From positions 1-25,000 of the forward strand of contig CAIIXF020000309.1 of the NCBI GenBank assembly GCA_903813345.2: a stretch of 25,000 nt of DNA, written 5' to 3'. This stretch comes from Owenia fusiformis (lineage: Eukaryota; Annelida; Polychaeta; Sabellida; Oweniidae). Made by a program: the position numbers and the translations under genes. Below the pieces are notes generated by a model. The model was not told where the DNA came from and searched no databases. It was given only the letters and a program-made list of their open reading frames with translations. Numbering within the stretch: position 1 is the stretch's first letter; each line of letters opens with the position of its first letter. This document shows, piece by piece, positions 1 to 10,031 of this stretch.

Positions 1-525
1 TTACTAATGTCAGACGTTAACGACATTTCGTCCAGTTTTCGAACATCGCCATTTTTCTTGGAGCCATTTTGTTTTAATTTTAGACGAAATCCTGATGAAA
101 TCATGTCATATCTCATCAAGGAGCCGAGCTGGGTCCGGTTTGATTAATGATTTATTTTTCTGGCGATTTTTAAAATATTCAATAAATTTATGACACCCCG
201 GCCAGCTTTTTTCAAATAGAGTTCACAGTATTCCAGATGAAATCCCCTCTAGCCAAGTATTGGCTAGAGACTCGAGTAAATCCAAATATAAGAGGCCTAA
301 CATACAAAACCAGAAGATACAAAATTTCAAATTACTTTACCTGTAAAAAATGAATAGGTGTGAACACCTTGATGTTTGCTTACGTACTGACGATAAAAAG
401 AAAACCCGCCAAAGGAAGAACATTTTGGCGGGAATTGATTTGATTGGTTGTTATAGAATTAAGCCATTTTAACCTTGGGTAAAAATAGCCACGATTCATT
501 CCACAACCTCACAACATACTTTCTA
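1..525. other. Spacer without recognisable gene
   Basis: No coding frame of useful length or family resemblance is visible on either strand. The only structure noted is the inverted repeat at 405-432, listed separately. The stretch is AT-rich and looks like ordinary intergenic or intronic DNA. Confidence 0.5.
405..432. repeat. Inverted repeat made of two E2F-like sites
   Basis: CCCGCCAAA (405-413) and TTTGGCGGG (424-432) are perfect reverse complements separated by 10 nt, giving a 9 bp stem. Each arm resembles an E2F-type site. No adjacent gene start was recognised, so a regulatory role is only a possibility. Confidence 0.4.
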
Positions 526-625
526 CTTGAGAGACAATAGATTACCACATGAATTCCAGGGTAATGTATATCTTGTCCATAGTTTAGTTTTTAGTTTAGA
601 TTTATTGTTATTTACAGTGGTAGGT

Positions 626-1140
626 TCAATACAATGCAATACAATACAATACAAAAGAAAAGTAATAAAAAGCAACCAGCCCACTTGGGCTTATCAACCA
701 CTAATGTTAAAAATTACAATTAGATTCATAACAAACAATTTTAAAAATACTAGCATGAATTTCTTAGACACATACATGCAGTTAAATTCAATTTACATTA
801 TAAATGGCATTTCTTCTCTTAAAATAACAAAGTTTAACAAAATGAGCAGCTTGCTTAGGCATTTTTTTAAATAAATACTGAAACTTTTGATCCGTAGTTG
901 ATTCGGTTTCTTCAAAAATTTGGTGATTTTGTAAATATGTTTTCCTTATTTCCTTATAAAATGTACAATTAAAAATAAAATGTTCCTCATCCTCAATGTT
1001 GCCAGATTTACATAAAGTACATTTTCTATTTTCCAATTTTTCATTTCTAAATCTGCCTGTTTCAATTTCCAGTGGTAAAATTCCCATACGTAATTGTGCA
1101 ATTAAAGATCGTTCCAACTTAGATAAATTTAGCAATTGGT
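626..1140 (-). mobile_element. 5'-truncated LINE (non-LTR retrotransposon) 3' end
   Basis: On the minus strand a C-terminal LINE-type ORF (788-1135) is followed by about 130 bp of 3' UTR and then a tail of TTGTA/ATTGT pentamers (626-655 on the plus strand as CAATA repeats). Short tandem 3' tails of this kind are typical of CR1/L2-like LINEs. The element stops at about 1140, where an unrelated ATTGG-rich repeat begins, so it is heavily 5'-truncated as LINE insertions often are. No target-site duplication was identified. Clade assignment is a guess from the tail. Confidence 0.6.
788..1135 (-). pseudogene. LINE ORF2 C-terminal fragment with Cys-rich knuckle
   Basis: This is the last ~115 codons of a non-LTR retrotransposon polyprotein, lying C-terminal to where the reverse transcriptase domain would be. 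Visible features are the stretch QLRMGILPLEIETGRF, then a CTLC pair, an EDEEHFIFNC segment (Cys-Cys-His-Cys arrangement) and a basic tail. This combination recurs at the end of many invertebrate LINE proteins. The frame is open to its stop, but the apparent start is only the truncation edge next to the repeat at 1150. With no reverse transcriptase or endonuclease present it cannot act on its own. The family assignment rests on motif recall without a search. Confidence 0.65.
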
Positions 1141-1149
1141 TGATATTCG

Positions 1150-1490
1150 TAAATCTGATTGGATGAAAATATACTGTACCACGATTGGTTAAAATAGCCC
1201 AAACATAGTGTTCCCTGATTGGTTAAAATGATTCTGCATCTCGGAATCTGATTGGTTAAAACATACTGTACTGGTGGAACATTTCTCTGATTGATTGATT
1301 TTTCTGCTTTCTGATTGGATGAAAATATACTACAACCTGGTTGGTTAAAATAATGGATGAAAATATACTGTACCCCGATTGGATCAAATAATACAAGCAT
1401 ACTGTCCCCTGATTGGTTGTTATAATTCTGCAACTCAAAACCTGATTGGTTGAAATAATCAAAAACTAGTTTGGTCGAAATGTTTCTGAC
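1150..1490. repeat. Degenerate ~31 bp tandem repeat with ATTGG (CCAAT) cores
   Basis: The core CTGATTGG(T/A)TNAAA recurs roughly every 26-39 bp, for example near 1157, 1183, 1218, 1249, 1312, 1377, 1411 and 1442, often followed by ATATACTGTAC. About ten diverged units are visible. ATTGG is the inverse of the CCAAT box, but the regular spacing fits a decayed minisatellite just as well. The open frame across it on the minus strand is a by-product of the repeat. Confidence 0.65.
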
Positions 1491-1517
1491 ATCACTTCTG
1501 CTACACCATGTAACCAC

Positions 1518-1600
1518 GTGACCTATAATGTCACTTCCGGTGGAAGTGGAACATGTGACCTATGACGTCACTTCCGGTGGAACGTGGAAGTGGAACAGTG
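1518..1600. repeat. 37 bp tandem duplication with ETS-like and CRE-like motifs
   Basis: Two adjacent units start with GTGACCTAT at 1518 and 1555. Both contain TCACTTCCGGTGGAA, an ETS-type core. The second unit carries a perfect TGACGTCA, which in the first unit is an imperfect AATGTCA. A second GTGGAAGTGGAAC stretch follows. The motifs resemble a compact promoter, but no gene start was recognised nearby. Confidence 0.5.
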
Positions 1601-1946
1601 ACTGGTACCGGTTTTAGGTCGAAACTTGCTGCCTATACTACTAGCCCATTTTTGTTCCTCATCTTAGGATGTAGACGACTCGTATTGATGTTGCCTAATA
1701 CAGGTTTGCTGTAAAATGATTTCATCGGTTCACTTGCTCCCACTACCTATATGTCATGGGCCTTAAAAATGAACTGACTTGGATTGGTAATTGCTGCAAA
1801 ACATAGAGATATCTTAAATTAATGTTTCATACACATATTGCCAGCTGTTAAAAAGGTTGGTTCAGATAATCATTCATTTAATCGCTTCTTGATTGAAATT
1901 ATTTTTGAAAGTATAGGAGAGACTGGTCAACAAATTGTGTACTTAC
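1601..1946. other. Spacer without recognisable gene
   Basis: No supported ORF, RNA or repeat is seen. If the minus-strand remnant at 1947-2349 once belonged to a spliced gene, the left part of this stretch would be its following intron. Confidence 0.4.
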
Positions 1947-2349
1947 CAATCAGTTCTGCCACTCCTGTGTAATCTCTAATGCAAGTATCAATGATGGCTG
2001 TCCAGTTTGTAAGTTTCTCAAAATCAGGGTAGGCAATACAAAGATTTGAAATGGTTCAACCTTAAAAGTCTGGAGCAGCCTTCATCCTTTCTAAGACACT
2101 AACAACGCCGTCCTCTGATGACCATACTCTCACTGTCAGTAACTTTTTCTTCTACCCTAGATCGATGAACATCTCCTGCTGATTTGCCGACACATATTTA
2201 GCAAACTCTCTGACATTATTGAAATTCTTTTTTAATTTGTTCCACTTCACAACAGTTAGAAGTATTCAGGCATCTCTCTTGAAGTATAAGAAATGGCCTG
2301 TCATATTTACCCTTTTTAACGTCGACAAAGAGTTTCTCAGTCACTTGGA
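1947..2349 (-). pseudogene. Decayed exon remnant of an unidentified gene
   Basis: Minus-strand reading gives protein-like stretches in shifting frames. They include KKGKYDRPFLILQERC near the right edge, then after a frame change REFAKYVSANQQEMF, then LLTVRVWSSEDGV, and finally NWTAIIDTCIRDYTGV. The last runs into GTAAGT at 1946, a good donor site. Frame changes and stops interrupt these pieces, so the exon is no longer translatable as one unit. The amino-acid character is host-like. I do not recognise the family. The clean exon at 3326-3550 on the same strand may be an upstream exon of the same gene, which is inferred only from strand and proximity. Confidence 0.35.
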
Positions 2350-3325
2350 ATAAAGTTTACACTTGGCCATTGTGATTGGAATTTATAAGTTCTGATGAAT
2401 TGTACAAGTCCTAAATTTCGAGTTCGAAGACTGTTTCGTAGTGTATGTACATCTGATCGCTAACAGCAACTCTGTGCAAGTGAATAGCGTTGTTAACAAC
2501 AGAATATTATAATGATATCATAAATCTTTGTATGTCCAATCAGATTCCCTATGGTTATCATGTGATACTTATGCTTACATAATTGTTTACATCTTATCAA
2601 TAGAATACTTGACATATGATCAGGTGACCTAATATGACTAGATGCAAATGTTTGTCACATGATCACTTCGCCATGTTGAGGATGTATACAAATAGACAAG
2701 TTAGGTCTTGTTCACATTGACTCTTGTGGTTACACAGTAGTTGCTGTCCTTTATTCAATGATGTACTATTGCACAGGACAATTGCATTTGATAGACTACA
2801 TAGGACTCTCTTACTTTCCTGATGTTCTTATGTTTTCCTGATGTTCTTAGTACAATCGAATTGATTAGACTACAAACTATACAAGTATCTAAAAAGAACA
2901 GTATCTACTTTAGTTGGGGAGTTTAATAACAGTATTTTATAATTTCACTTGGATGCTAAAAACATGCATATTAAACAGTAAGACTTCTTAGATAAACACA
3001 ATGGGATGTGTGTGACATTTCACTTATCAATGACAGATTTCCAAAAACCCAAAGGATCGACAGTTAAACCTCTGGAAAACGAACGCAGCATCATTAAACC
3101 AAAACCAAAAACAGGCTGAACCTTACATTCATCTTGACTTCCATGTTTCAACAAAATTTAATTTAAATTGGGACAAGACTATATATGGGAACTTATGTTT
3201 ATTTTGCATAAAATTGCAACATTTTGGGTGAAATGGGCCTAGTACGTTTATTTTTAGTGACTTGCAAAATTTTAAAAAGTTTACACTTTAATGTGATACC
3301 CAATTTCTATGAAAGTGATCTTTAC
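2350..3325. other. Spacer or intron, nothing recognised
   Basis: There is no supported ORF. If 3326-3550 and 1947-2349 are exons of one minus-strand gene, this ~1 kb is the intron between them. The stretch GTACAAGTCCTAAATTTCGA near 2402 resembles a motif at about 5763 in the 80 bp repeat region, a weak sign of a dispersed repeat. Confidence 0.4.
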
Positions 3326-3550
3326 CTCCAAGTCCTGTAGATTCGCATGTGTATTGCGTAGTAAGCCATTGTCGGCTAAAGCATTCTCTAATTGCATCCT
3401 GGCAATCAACAGTTTAAGTTTGATATGTCCCTTCATAAAATTTCTACCTTTCTTAATAAGGTAAACACAGACATTTTGATCAAGTCCATCCATAATGATA
3501 AGTGGCAGTTCAAGATCTGATATATGTATCAATATTCGAGGACTTGGATT
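3326..3550 (-). CDS. Well-formed internal exon of an unidentified protein
   Basis: A 75-codon phase-0 exon is bounded by an acceptor (AAACCTGCAG, ending at 3551) and a donor (GAG|GTAAAG, at 3325), with no internal stop. It begins NPSPRILIHI, continues through a hydrophobic LPLIIMDGLD segment and a basic KKGRNFMKGHIKLKLL segment, and ends NTHANLQDLE. The second half is Leu- and Lys-rich and could be helical. I do not recognise the family and give no function. It may be an upstream exon of the decayed remnant at 1947-2349. The matching phases and clean frame argue for a real exon, but no expression evidence is available and it could belong to a dead gene. Confidence 0.4.
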
Positions 3551-3946
3551 CTGCAGGTTTCAGTTTGCATACCAGTTCCCAGACTACTCGGCAGCCTTCA
3601 CATATTGTTGTTGGGTTGTTTCTGTGAGATAGGTTTTGTAGGTGATCATAGTTTGTAATCTTGGAAATCTGGTATGCCAAGGGAAAGAATTAACCCCAAA
3701 AAGATGTGTTTAGTTTCAAATCAAATATTCAACTCTGATAAGTTTATATACCTCCTGATAAGAGCAGACTTACAATAGGTCTATTAAACTATAAAAACAC
3801 TTGACTCTGTCTATGGACCACTTCCTACCACAGGAGATGCTTATGAAATACGTCTCAGATGGGGTTCAGAAGAAATAAGATAAAAAGTATAAAAATACAT
3901 ATCTCAGGATCAATGTCCTAACAACAATAGGGAGAACAAGTTAAAA
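3551..3946. other. Spacer or intron before the satellite array
   Basis: No coding frame or structured element was identified. It could be intron 5' of the exon at 3326-3550 on the minus strand. Confidence 0.4.
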
Positions 3947-5400
3947 ATGTGCATTTATTTTATTTTCATGTAATTTTTTATTTGCAAAAGTATAATAGAT
4001 ATAAAAGATAGATAATATAAACATTATACACAGTGGAATATATACTATATATTTATTGGCATTAAATACAAAAAGGGAAACATGAAACATTACAAGTGTA
4101 CTTGATTAAACCAAATATTTGCACTTTGTTTCCATGGCTTCATGTAATTTATTATTTGGAAAATTATAATACATATAAAAATAATATAAACAATATACAC
4201 ATTGTAATGTATACTATATGTTTCTTGGCATTAAATTCCGAAAGGGAAACATGAAACAATACAAGTGTACTTGATTAAACCAAATATTTGCACTTTGTTT
4301 CCATGGCTTCATGTAATTTATTAATTCGAAAATTATAATAAATATAAAGATAATATTAACATTATACAGATTGTAATATATACTATATATATCTTGGCAT
4401 TAAATACAAAAAGGGAAACATGAAACATTACAAGTGTACTTGATTAAACCAAATATTTGCACTTTGTTTCCATGGCTTCATGTAATTTATTATTTGGAAA
4501 ATTATAATACATATAAAGATAATATAAACAATATACACATTGTAATGTATACTATATGTTTCTTGGCATTAAATTCCGAAAGGGAAACATGAAACAATAC
4601 AAGTGTACTTGATTAAACCAAATATTTGCACTTTGTTTCCATGGCTTCATGTAATTTATTAATTCGAAAATTATAATAAATATAAAGATAATATTAACAT
4701 TATACAGATTGTAATATATACTATATATATCTTGGCATTAAATACAAAAAGGGAAACATGAAACATTACAAGTGTACTTGATTAAACCAAATATTTGCAC
4801 TTTGTTTCAATGGCTTCGTGTAATTTATTGTTTGGATAATTATAATGACTATAAAGATAGATAATATAAACATTATACACATTGTAATGTATACTATATA
4901 TTTCTTGGCTTAATTACCAAAAGGGAAACATGAAACTATACAAGTGTACTTGATTAAACCAAATATTTGCACTTTGTTTCCATGGCTTCATGTAATTTAT
5001 TAATTCGAAAATTATAATAAATATAAAGATAATATTAACATTATACAGATTGTAATATATACTATATATATCTTGGCATTAAATACAAAAAGGGAAACAT
5101 GAAACAATACAAGTGTACTTGATTAAACCAAAAATTTGCACTTTGTTTCAATGGCTTCGTGTAATTTATTGTTTGGAAAATTATAATGACTATAAAGATA
5201 GATAATATAAACATTATACACATTGTAATGTATACTATATATATCTAGGCATTAAATACCAAAAGAGAAACATGAAACTATACAAGTGTACTTGATTAAA
5301 CCAAATATTTGCACTTTGTTTCCATGGCTTCATGTAATTTATTAATTGAAAAATTATAATAAATATAAAAATAGATAATCTAAACATTATACACATTGAA
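3947..5400. repeat. Satellite array, ~169 bp monomer, about 8.6 copies
   Basis: The marker CATGAAAC recurs at 4081, 4250, 4419, 4588, 4757, 4929, 5098 and 5271, giving periods of 169, 169, 169, 169, 172, 169 and 173 bp. Each monomer contains AAGTGTACTTGATTAAACC, a GCACTTTGTTTC(C/A)ATGGCTTC block and an AT-rich TATACTATATAT block. Monomers alternate between a type with AAATACAAAAAGGG and a type with AAATTCCGAAAGGG, so the left part has a ~338 bp dimer structure. A third variant appears at 4929 and 5271. The first monomer (from ~3947) and the last (to ~5400) are the most diverged, as is usual at array edges. No gene lies inside. Confidence 0.9.
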
Positions 5401-5529
5401 ATGACTTGGTTATTCGTGTCCTTTAGTTGTGGTCTATTTTCCTTTATTCTGTTAAGTTTGGGTTATGAAGTCATTTACTTAACTAAGTTCTGTTTAGATT
5501 ATTATGTTTATTTATTTGAGTATTCTAAG

Positions 5530-5780
5530 TCTATAAGTCAAATTCAATATCTTGATGAAAAATATTCCAAAGTCCAAGAATTTCTGACTGTTTATAAAAG
5601 TTTTACAAGTCCCAAGATCAAAATATTATAAGTGAAGTAGATTCTCTAAGTCCAAGTATATCAGCTGGTTTTAGAAAAGTTTACACGTCCAAAAGTCAAA
5701 GTAATATTGATTTGAAGTGAATTCTCTAAGTCCATGAAATTTAGTTAGTTTGAGAAAAGTTTACAAGTCCTAAATTCAAG
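5530..5780. repeat. Degenerate ~80 bp tandem repeat, about three copies
   Basis: AAAAGTTTTACAAGTCC, AAAAGTTTACACGTCC and AAAAGTTTACAAGTCC start at 5596, 5675 and 5755 (periods 79 and 80). The intervening sequence also matches, with ATTCTCTAAGTCCA present twice. The 76-codon plus-strand frame at 5401-5631 runs into this repeat and is not taken as a gene. Confidence 0.6.
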
Positions 5781-6583
5781 TTCGTTATCAAAAATCTACT
5801 CGACTGCTCTTTGAAGTGTTGAGAAGTGGTTCCGTTGTCGTCCTGTCCCGATCTGAGGAGCCGAACTCAACTTTGTTTTAACTAGTGTTCAATTTGCAAA
5901 TGTCATCAGATCGTATCAGAAACGAACAAACGGACTTTGACCTTGGTTAAGTTAACATCACAAATGCTGATATAGACCTATTTCATGACAATAATATTTG
6001 TTTGTTTATAACATAGGGAATTTAAACTTGGACGTTGGACTTTGGTTATACAAAAATTGAGACATAATTATACAGTAATAAGTAATCATCGTTTGTATAC
6101 AATCCATTCAGAATAAATAAATATATATAAGATAAAATAGATAGATAATTGGGTCATAACATGTGTCACCCACCAAACAGGATGAGTCCCCGCGTCCTTG
6201 ACAATAATATACATTTGTATAATAGGCAGGTGCCGCTAAAGTATAAATTATGAGGTTAAACGGATTGTAACTCTAATTTGGTAGGCATGTAATTAGATGT
6301 TGAATACCTAAAATACCTGGAATATCTATAAAATATATATATGGAAAACATCCGAATACATAGAATACATTGAGTAAATAAAAGATATTTGGAATATACA
6401 TTGAATGCCTCCAAATACCAGATTAATTGAATACATTAAAATACAATATTACCTAAAATACATTAGGATAGAAGAATACATCGAGTGCATTAAAATGCGC
6501 TTCATATGGAATGTACTTAATAAAATATATGCATTTCTTTGACAGAATAATGACATAACATGCGTCACCCTTTAAATAGTATG
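5781..6583. other. AT-rich spacer with short degenerate AATACAT repeats
   Basis: No gene was recognised. From about 6300 to 6540 the sequence repeats variants of GAATACATT at short irregular spacing, a decayed simple repeat. Near-identical ATAACATG(T/C)GTCACCC blocks lie at 6155 and 6552, about 397 bp apart in direct orientation. They could frame a small insertion or be part of a longer period. Confidence 0.4.
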
Positions 6584-6660
6584 GAACATGAACGTTTCAA
6601 TGAAGACTGAGCAACAGTAACAGAACATGAAGGCTTTAATGAAGATTGAACAACCATAAA
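6584..6660. repeat. 39 bp imperfect tandem duplication
   Basis: Two units starting GAACATGAA at 6584 and 6623 share the pattern GAACATGAA...TTTAATGAAGA(C/T)TGA(G/A)CAAC. The open minus-strand frame across it encodes a duplicated SSLK(P/R)SCS peptide, which is a consequence of the repeat rather than evidence for a gene. Confidence 0.6.
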
Positions 6661-6726
6661 TATGTAAATATGAGTAACAATAATCATTGAGGATAAGAAT
6701 AGTTCAGCCAACATTTCTTGACTTAA

Positions 6727-6999
6727 GTGATAGTTAGGAATAATCATAGCTCACGTCACGGCAAAAAGCGTGATCTACCATTCCGATCAATGTACATTAG
6801 GGTCACTTGTTGTAATAGTGATACACCCTGTGTCAATTGTGATGCTGCATCCGGACCAGAATGGTGTGACATGTATTGCCGGACACAACGTCACGTATGT
6901 CAGATGAGGTTGCGCAGAGATTGGAAGGCACTTGGACGTAAGTGTCAAAAGTTACGACACAGGTATGGCAGCCTAAATCAGTTGTGGCACAGGTTGTAA
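6727..6999 (+). CDS. Small Cys- and Arg-rich ORF, unidentified
   Basis: A 90-codon plus-strand frame, if real, encodes a basic protein with six Cys between residues ~28 and ~51 (CCNSDTPCVNCDAASGPEWC and then CRTQ), followed by a basic helix-like stretch rich in Arg, Lys and Leu. Local composition is less AT-rich than its surroundings, which hints at past coding. There is no recognised homolog, no clear promoter, and the apparent first residues may lie before a splice acceptor. It could be an exon of an element-encoded or host protein, or chance. Confidence 0.25.
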   Translation: MIVRNNHSSRHGKKRDLPFRSMYIRVTCCNSDTPCVNCDAASGPEWCDMYCRTQRHVCQMRLRRDWKALGRKCQKLRHRYGSLNQLWHRL

Positions 7000-7511
7000 T
7001 CCCACCAACTCAGTGTTAGTAATGTAACAAGTGTAATATGGCTCATCACAGCCTCCTATCAGCTCTTTCCTCGCCGTGCAGAGATGGCCTGAGTATATCA
7101 GAATGCGAAACGCTTGAATTCAGAATTTGACTTTCGCCTTAAGAAATAAACTTTCCTAATTTAAATCAAATATATTAAGACGATGGTCAAATTCAGAGGA
7201 CGAGATCTGATGTTTATATGACCTCCCATGTAGATCGGTTATGGTTCAGTAGCAGTATTGTAACAAAAATAAGGATGACTGTTGATGATAGGCCGTGTCG
7301 TCTAGGGACAACCAACACAATATCTTATATTTGCAATTATTAGTTTATTTCTATGATTTCTAGGTACAATCTCGGTATAATTCTCAACTGCTGGATTAAA
7401 ACTTGATCACTTCTAATTAAAACTTGTCAACTGCGTTAACTTCCAATCACAAAACTAATCAAAACTGAAACTCAACTCCTTACATGATGCTGTATATATA
7501 TATAATCCATT
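7000..7511. other. Spacer without recognisable gene
   Basis: No supported ORF, RNA or repeat. The start of the stretch is somewhat GC-richer than its neighbours, and it ends in a TATATATA run just before the NFI-like repeat. Confidence 0.4.
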
Positions 7512-7590
7512 TTGGCAAAGTGCCAGGTTGGCAGAAAGCCAGCTGGCACCAGGCCAACTGGGCAGAAAGCCAACTGGCACTGGGCCAAAT
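7512..7590. repeat. 31 bp duplication with NFI-like palindromes
   Basis: Units at 7528-7558 and 7559-7589 share GGCAGAAAGCCA(G/A)CTGGCAC. The first contains TTGGCAGAAAGCCAG, which fits a TTGGC-N5-GCC(A/G)A palindromic half-site arrangement. A further TTGGCAAAGTGCCAG lies at 7512-7526. The similarity to nuclear factor I sites may be coincidental. Confidence 0.5.
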
Positions 7591-8172
7591 GGATAAAAAG
7601 ATAAGTATACAATAAAAACATAGGTTCAAAGCAAAGGGAGATCTCCGACCACTCCAGGAAACCCACTAGATCAAAGTATTTATCTTTATTACAGTTGGTT
7701 TCCCAGAGGTGTGTAGTGACATGGGTGGTCTCATATAAAGTAGCAATTAAATTGAATGATGAATCCCAAATAGCAAATATGCTTTTCAGTGAAAACCCCC
7801 TCCCTATTTGTCAGTCACTTTCAACCCCCTCCCATTTCTTGACCATCTATGTTACATTCTCCCCCTACTTTGTAATTATTTGTCCCAAATAACATAGGAA
7901 CTCAATGTACCATTAATATTACATAATATGTATATACATGCATGAATAGGTTTCCAATTCAAATAAAGTGGCCTTACAGATAACAGGTACATTTGCATTA
8001 AGTGATAAAGGGTGTATTCAAATTGAATCAGCAGTATTAACCACAAACCATTTCCTCATACAAAACTTGACTGGGCTCTCTTTATAAATGTATCTCAATA
8101 TCAGTAGAGAGTATAGCATATAACTCACTAAAAGGGCTTCTTTAATTTCTAAAAATTAAACTTAAAAGTCTC
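7591..8172. other. Spacer; no further polymerase exon recognised
   Basis: The polymerase exons of copy 1 stop at 8309 on the minus strand. The downstream exons expected in this direction (palm and thumb parts) were searched for by eye here and not found. A 65-codon plus-strand frame at 7695-7892 has no distinctive features and is not called. Confidence 0.4.
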
Positions 8173-8263
8173 AGGCTCTTCTGGTCATTTTACATAAACT
8201 CATAGGCTCTTTTGGCCATTTTACATAAACTCATAGGCTCTTCTGGCTATTTTTCTTACTCAT
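8173..8263. repeat. 31 bp tandem repeat, three copies
   Basis: Units begin AGGCTCTT at 8173, 8204 and 8235, with the body CTGGTCATTTTACATAAACTCAT or close variants. The third copy is diverged. It lies within what would be the intron after the last recognised polymerase exon. Confidence 0.7.
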
Positions 8264-8308
8264 TCATAAGGGACTGGTTTAAGATGTTTAGCTGCATAAA
8301 CAACATAC

Positions 8309-9690
8309 CTTTTTTGGTGTCCCCCAAGTCAAAACACTTATTGAAGGCAGCCAGAGGCAGCTGTATAAATGACAAACTGCACTTAATTTCAACCCCACTG
8401 ATGTTGTCTTTTAAGTATATGACCTGGGACCTATTCCTAATGACTGTCGGTGTTTTAGCACGACCATCTGTAGCCACAACGTGAACTTGATCACTATTAG
8501 TGTAGAGCCATTTTAGTAAGAAGTAGGAGTCATCCTAGAATAGTGATGAACCCTATATTTATATTAGATACACATTGATCTGATAAAACAATACTGTCAA
8601 CTTCATTATTATTGTGTTATTATGTATAAAACAGAGATATAGTATTAAGCATTTTGTATACCTTTAAAATTGTGGGCTATACCAAGGTAGGTGTGGTTCT
8701 CAGGTGTAAACAACCAACTGCAAAAGTCATCGGTGCAGCTATCCCCAAAGAAGACAACCTGTCTCTCTCCACACTTTTCACAAATTTCACCATCAATCCC
8801 ATTGTTGTTGTTGTGTTCAATACCGAGACAGTGTTTAATACAGCATTTTTGGGCCACAATAAGATTAGGTATGTGCCTTTGGTTGTCAGTGTCGCAACGA
8901 GTCTCAATGTCAAAGAAAATATAGCCCTCGACTGTCTTTGACTCCCTTACTGCTTTAGCTGTACGCGCCCGATTCCCTTGTACTTGATCTAAAAATAATA
9001 GCCCAGTAGTCATGATAATGAGATTATAATACATACTAAAGCATAGCAATTTTTGTTCAACTTATACATATACTGATATACTACATGACGTCATTATGAA
9101 AATTATAACTATACATACCAGCTTGCGTTTCATTGTCACCATCGTCACCATCATTGACACGTTGGGCCTGAAAATGAGCTTCACTTTTAGCCTTCAGAAT
9201 AGGTAGCTGTTGTATAAAACACAGATGGTCTTCTCTGACTTTTAGTTTGCATACACTGCAAATGCGGTCGTAGCATTTGTGCTCACCCCTCTGCCTCTTT
9301 CCTGTGACAGGGTTGAAGATCATGGGGTGTCTGTCCGAGACATGTTAACATTCCGTACAGTAGAACTTCCTGTCACATTTTGATTCGTTTGACACTTCGG
9401 AGGGTAGCTTGTGATTCACCAGACACGCATCACTTTTAAAGTACAAATGACAATCGGCACATTGGAACTGCTTGGATATCTGACTACCTTGGCATGCTCT
9501 ACTGACCCTTTCACAAGCTGGACAGACGTTTAAACACTCGTGATAGAGGATGTTATTGTAACCTTCTTCACACTCAAAACAATAGTGTTTACAATTCATA
9601 AACACTAGGAGGCTTTTTATTACGGCAATATGGTTGTCGTAATAATACAAATAGATATGCTTTTTAGGGTCATCAATGGTCCTTTAAACA
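8309..9690 (-). pseudogene. Polinton-type protein-primed DNA polymerase B, zinc-finger and exonuclease exons (copy 1)
   Basis: This is the middle of a Polinton/Maverick-type family B DNA polymerase, which would copy the element by protein priming. Three exons are visible. Exon 9119-9690 holds HIYLYYYDNH and a run of CxxC and His pairs (HYCFECEEGY, CPAC, CADC, CSVC) and ends at a GTATGT donor. Exon 8662-8988 holds YIFFDIET (exonuclease motif I) and AHNFKG (motif II), with an acceptor TATTTTTAG and donor GTATAC. Exon 8309-8493 holds a segment typical of the region after motif II and ends at GTATGT. Breaks are a TAA at 9345-9347 inside the zinc-finger region and a frame change near 9672. Palm and thumb exons are absent. 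The preceding N-terminal exon is found on the opposite strand at 12511-12867. Confidence 0.8.
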
Positions 9691-10031
9691 GCTGAAAATA
9701 CATATATAACACAGGCATGTTAAAAGTAATATCATCCAGATATTTTCACAATACTGACATCTTTAAATAACAATCTACAAAAACAACATCAGTACATTAA
9801 TCATAGTTTTTAATCAATATATAGATGTCAGCTTAATACACAAATCTTAAATAAAACTTATTCCTTCAACACCAACTTAATCATTCATTACCCATCAATC
9901 AACATCATAATTTAAACACTTCCATTAAAGTATACCCTGTATCAAGCACTAAAAAAGTATTTGCACCCTTCACTAAAATGGCAAACCATCTATCAAACAC
10001 TTGTTTCTGATAAGTATATATCAAGATTATT
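9691..10031. other. Intron-like spacer, probable inversion breakpoint zone
   Basis: AT-rich sequence lies between the polymerase acceptor (TTTTCAG, reading leftward at about 9690) and the 3' end of the 316-codon ORF. The block ATATAGATGTCAGCTTAAT near 9817 is almost identical to ATATAGATGGCAGCTTAAT near 18130, in direct orientation. If the 3.1 kb inversion proposed here is right, one breakpoint lies in this stretch. Confidence 0.35.

Noticed and set aside
527-874. 115-codon plus-strand ORF
   Set aside because: It lies antisense over the LINE 3' end and its pentamer tail; the minus-strand frame has the recognisable motifs.
1119-1517. 132-codon minus-strand ORF with repeated NQSG and IFSSNQ peptides
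   Set aside because: It runs along the ATTGG tandem repeat; the repeated peptides are translations of the repeat and overlap another open frame there.
3947-5400. CRISPR-like array
   Set aside because: Period ~169 bp with no unique spacers, and the setting is eukaryotic; this is satellite DNA.
5401-5631. 76-codon plus-strand ORF with hydrophobic start
   Set aside because: It starts at the satellite edge and runs into the 80 bp degenerate repeat. Composition is AT-driven and there is no second support such as splice sites or homology.
8654-8941. Plus-strand ORFs over the polymerase exonuclease exon
   Set aside because: The minus-strand frame has the DIET and HNFKG motifs with splice sites; the plus frames are shadows.
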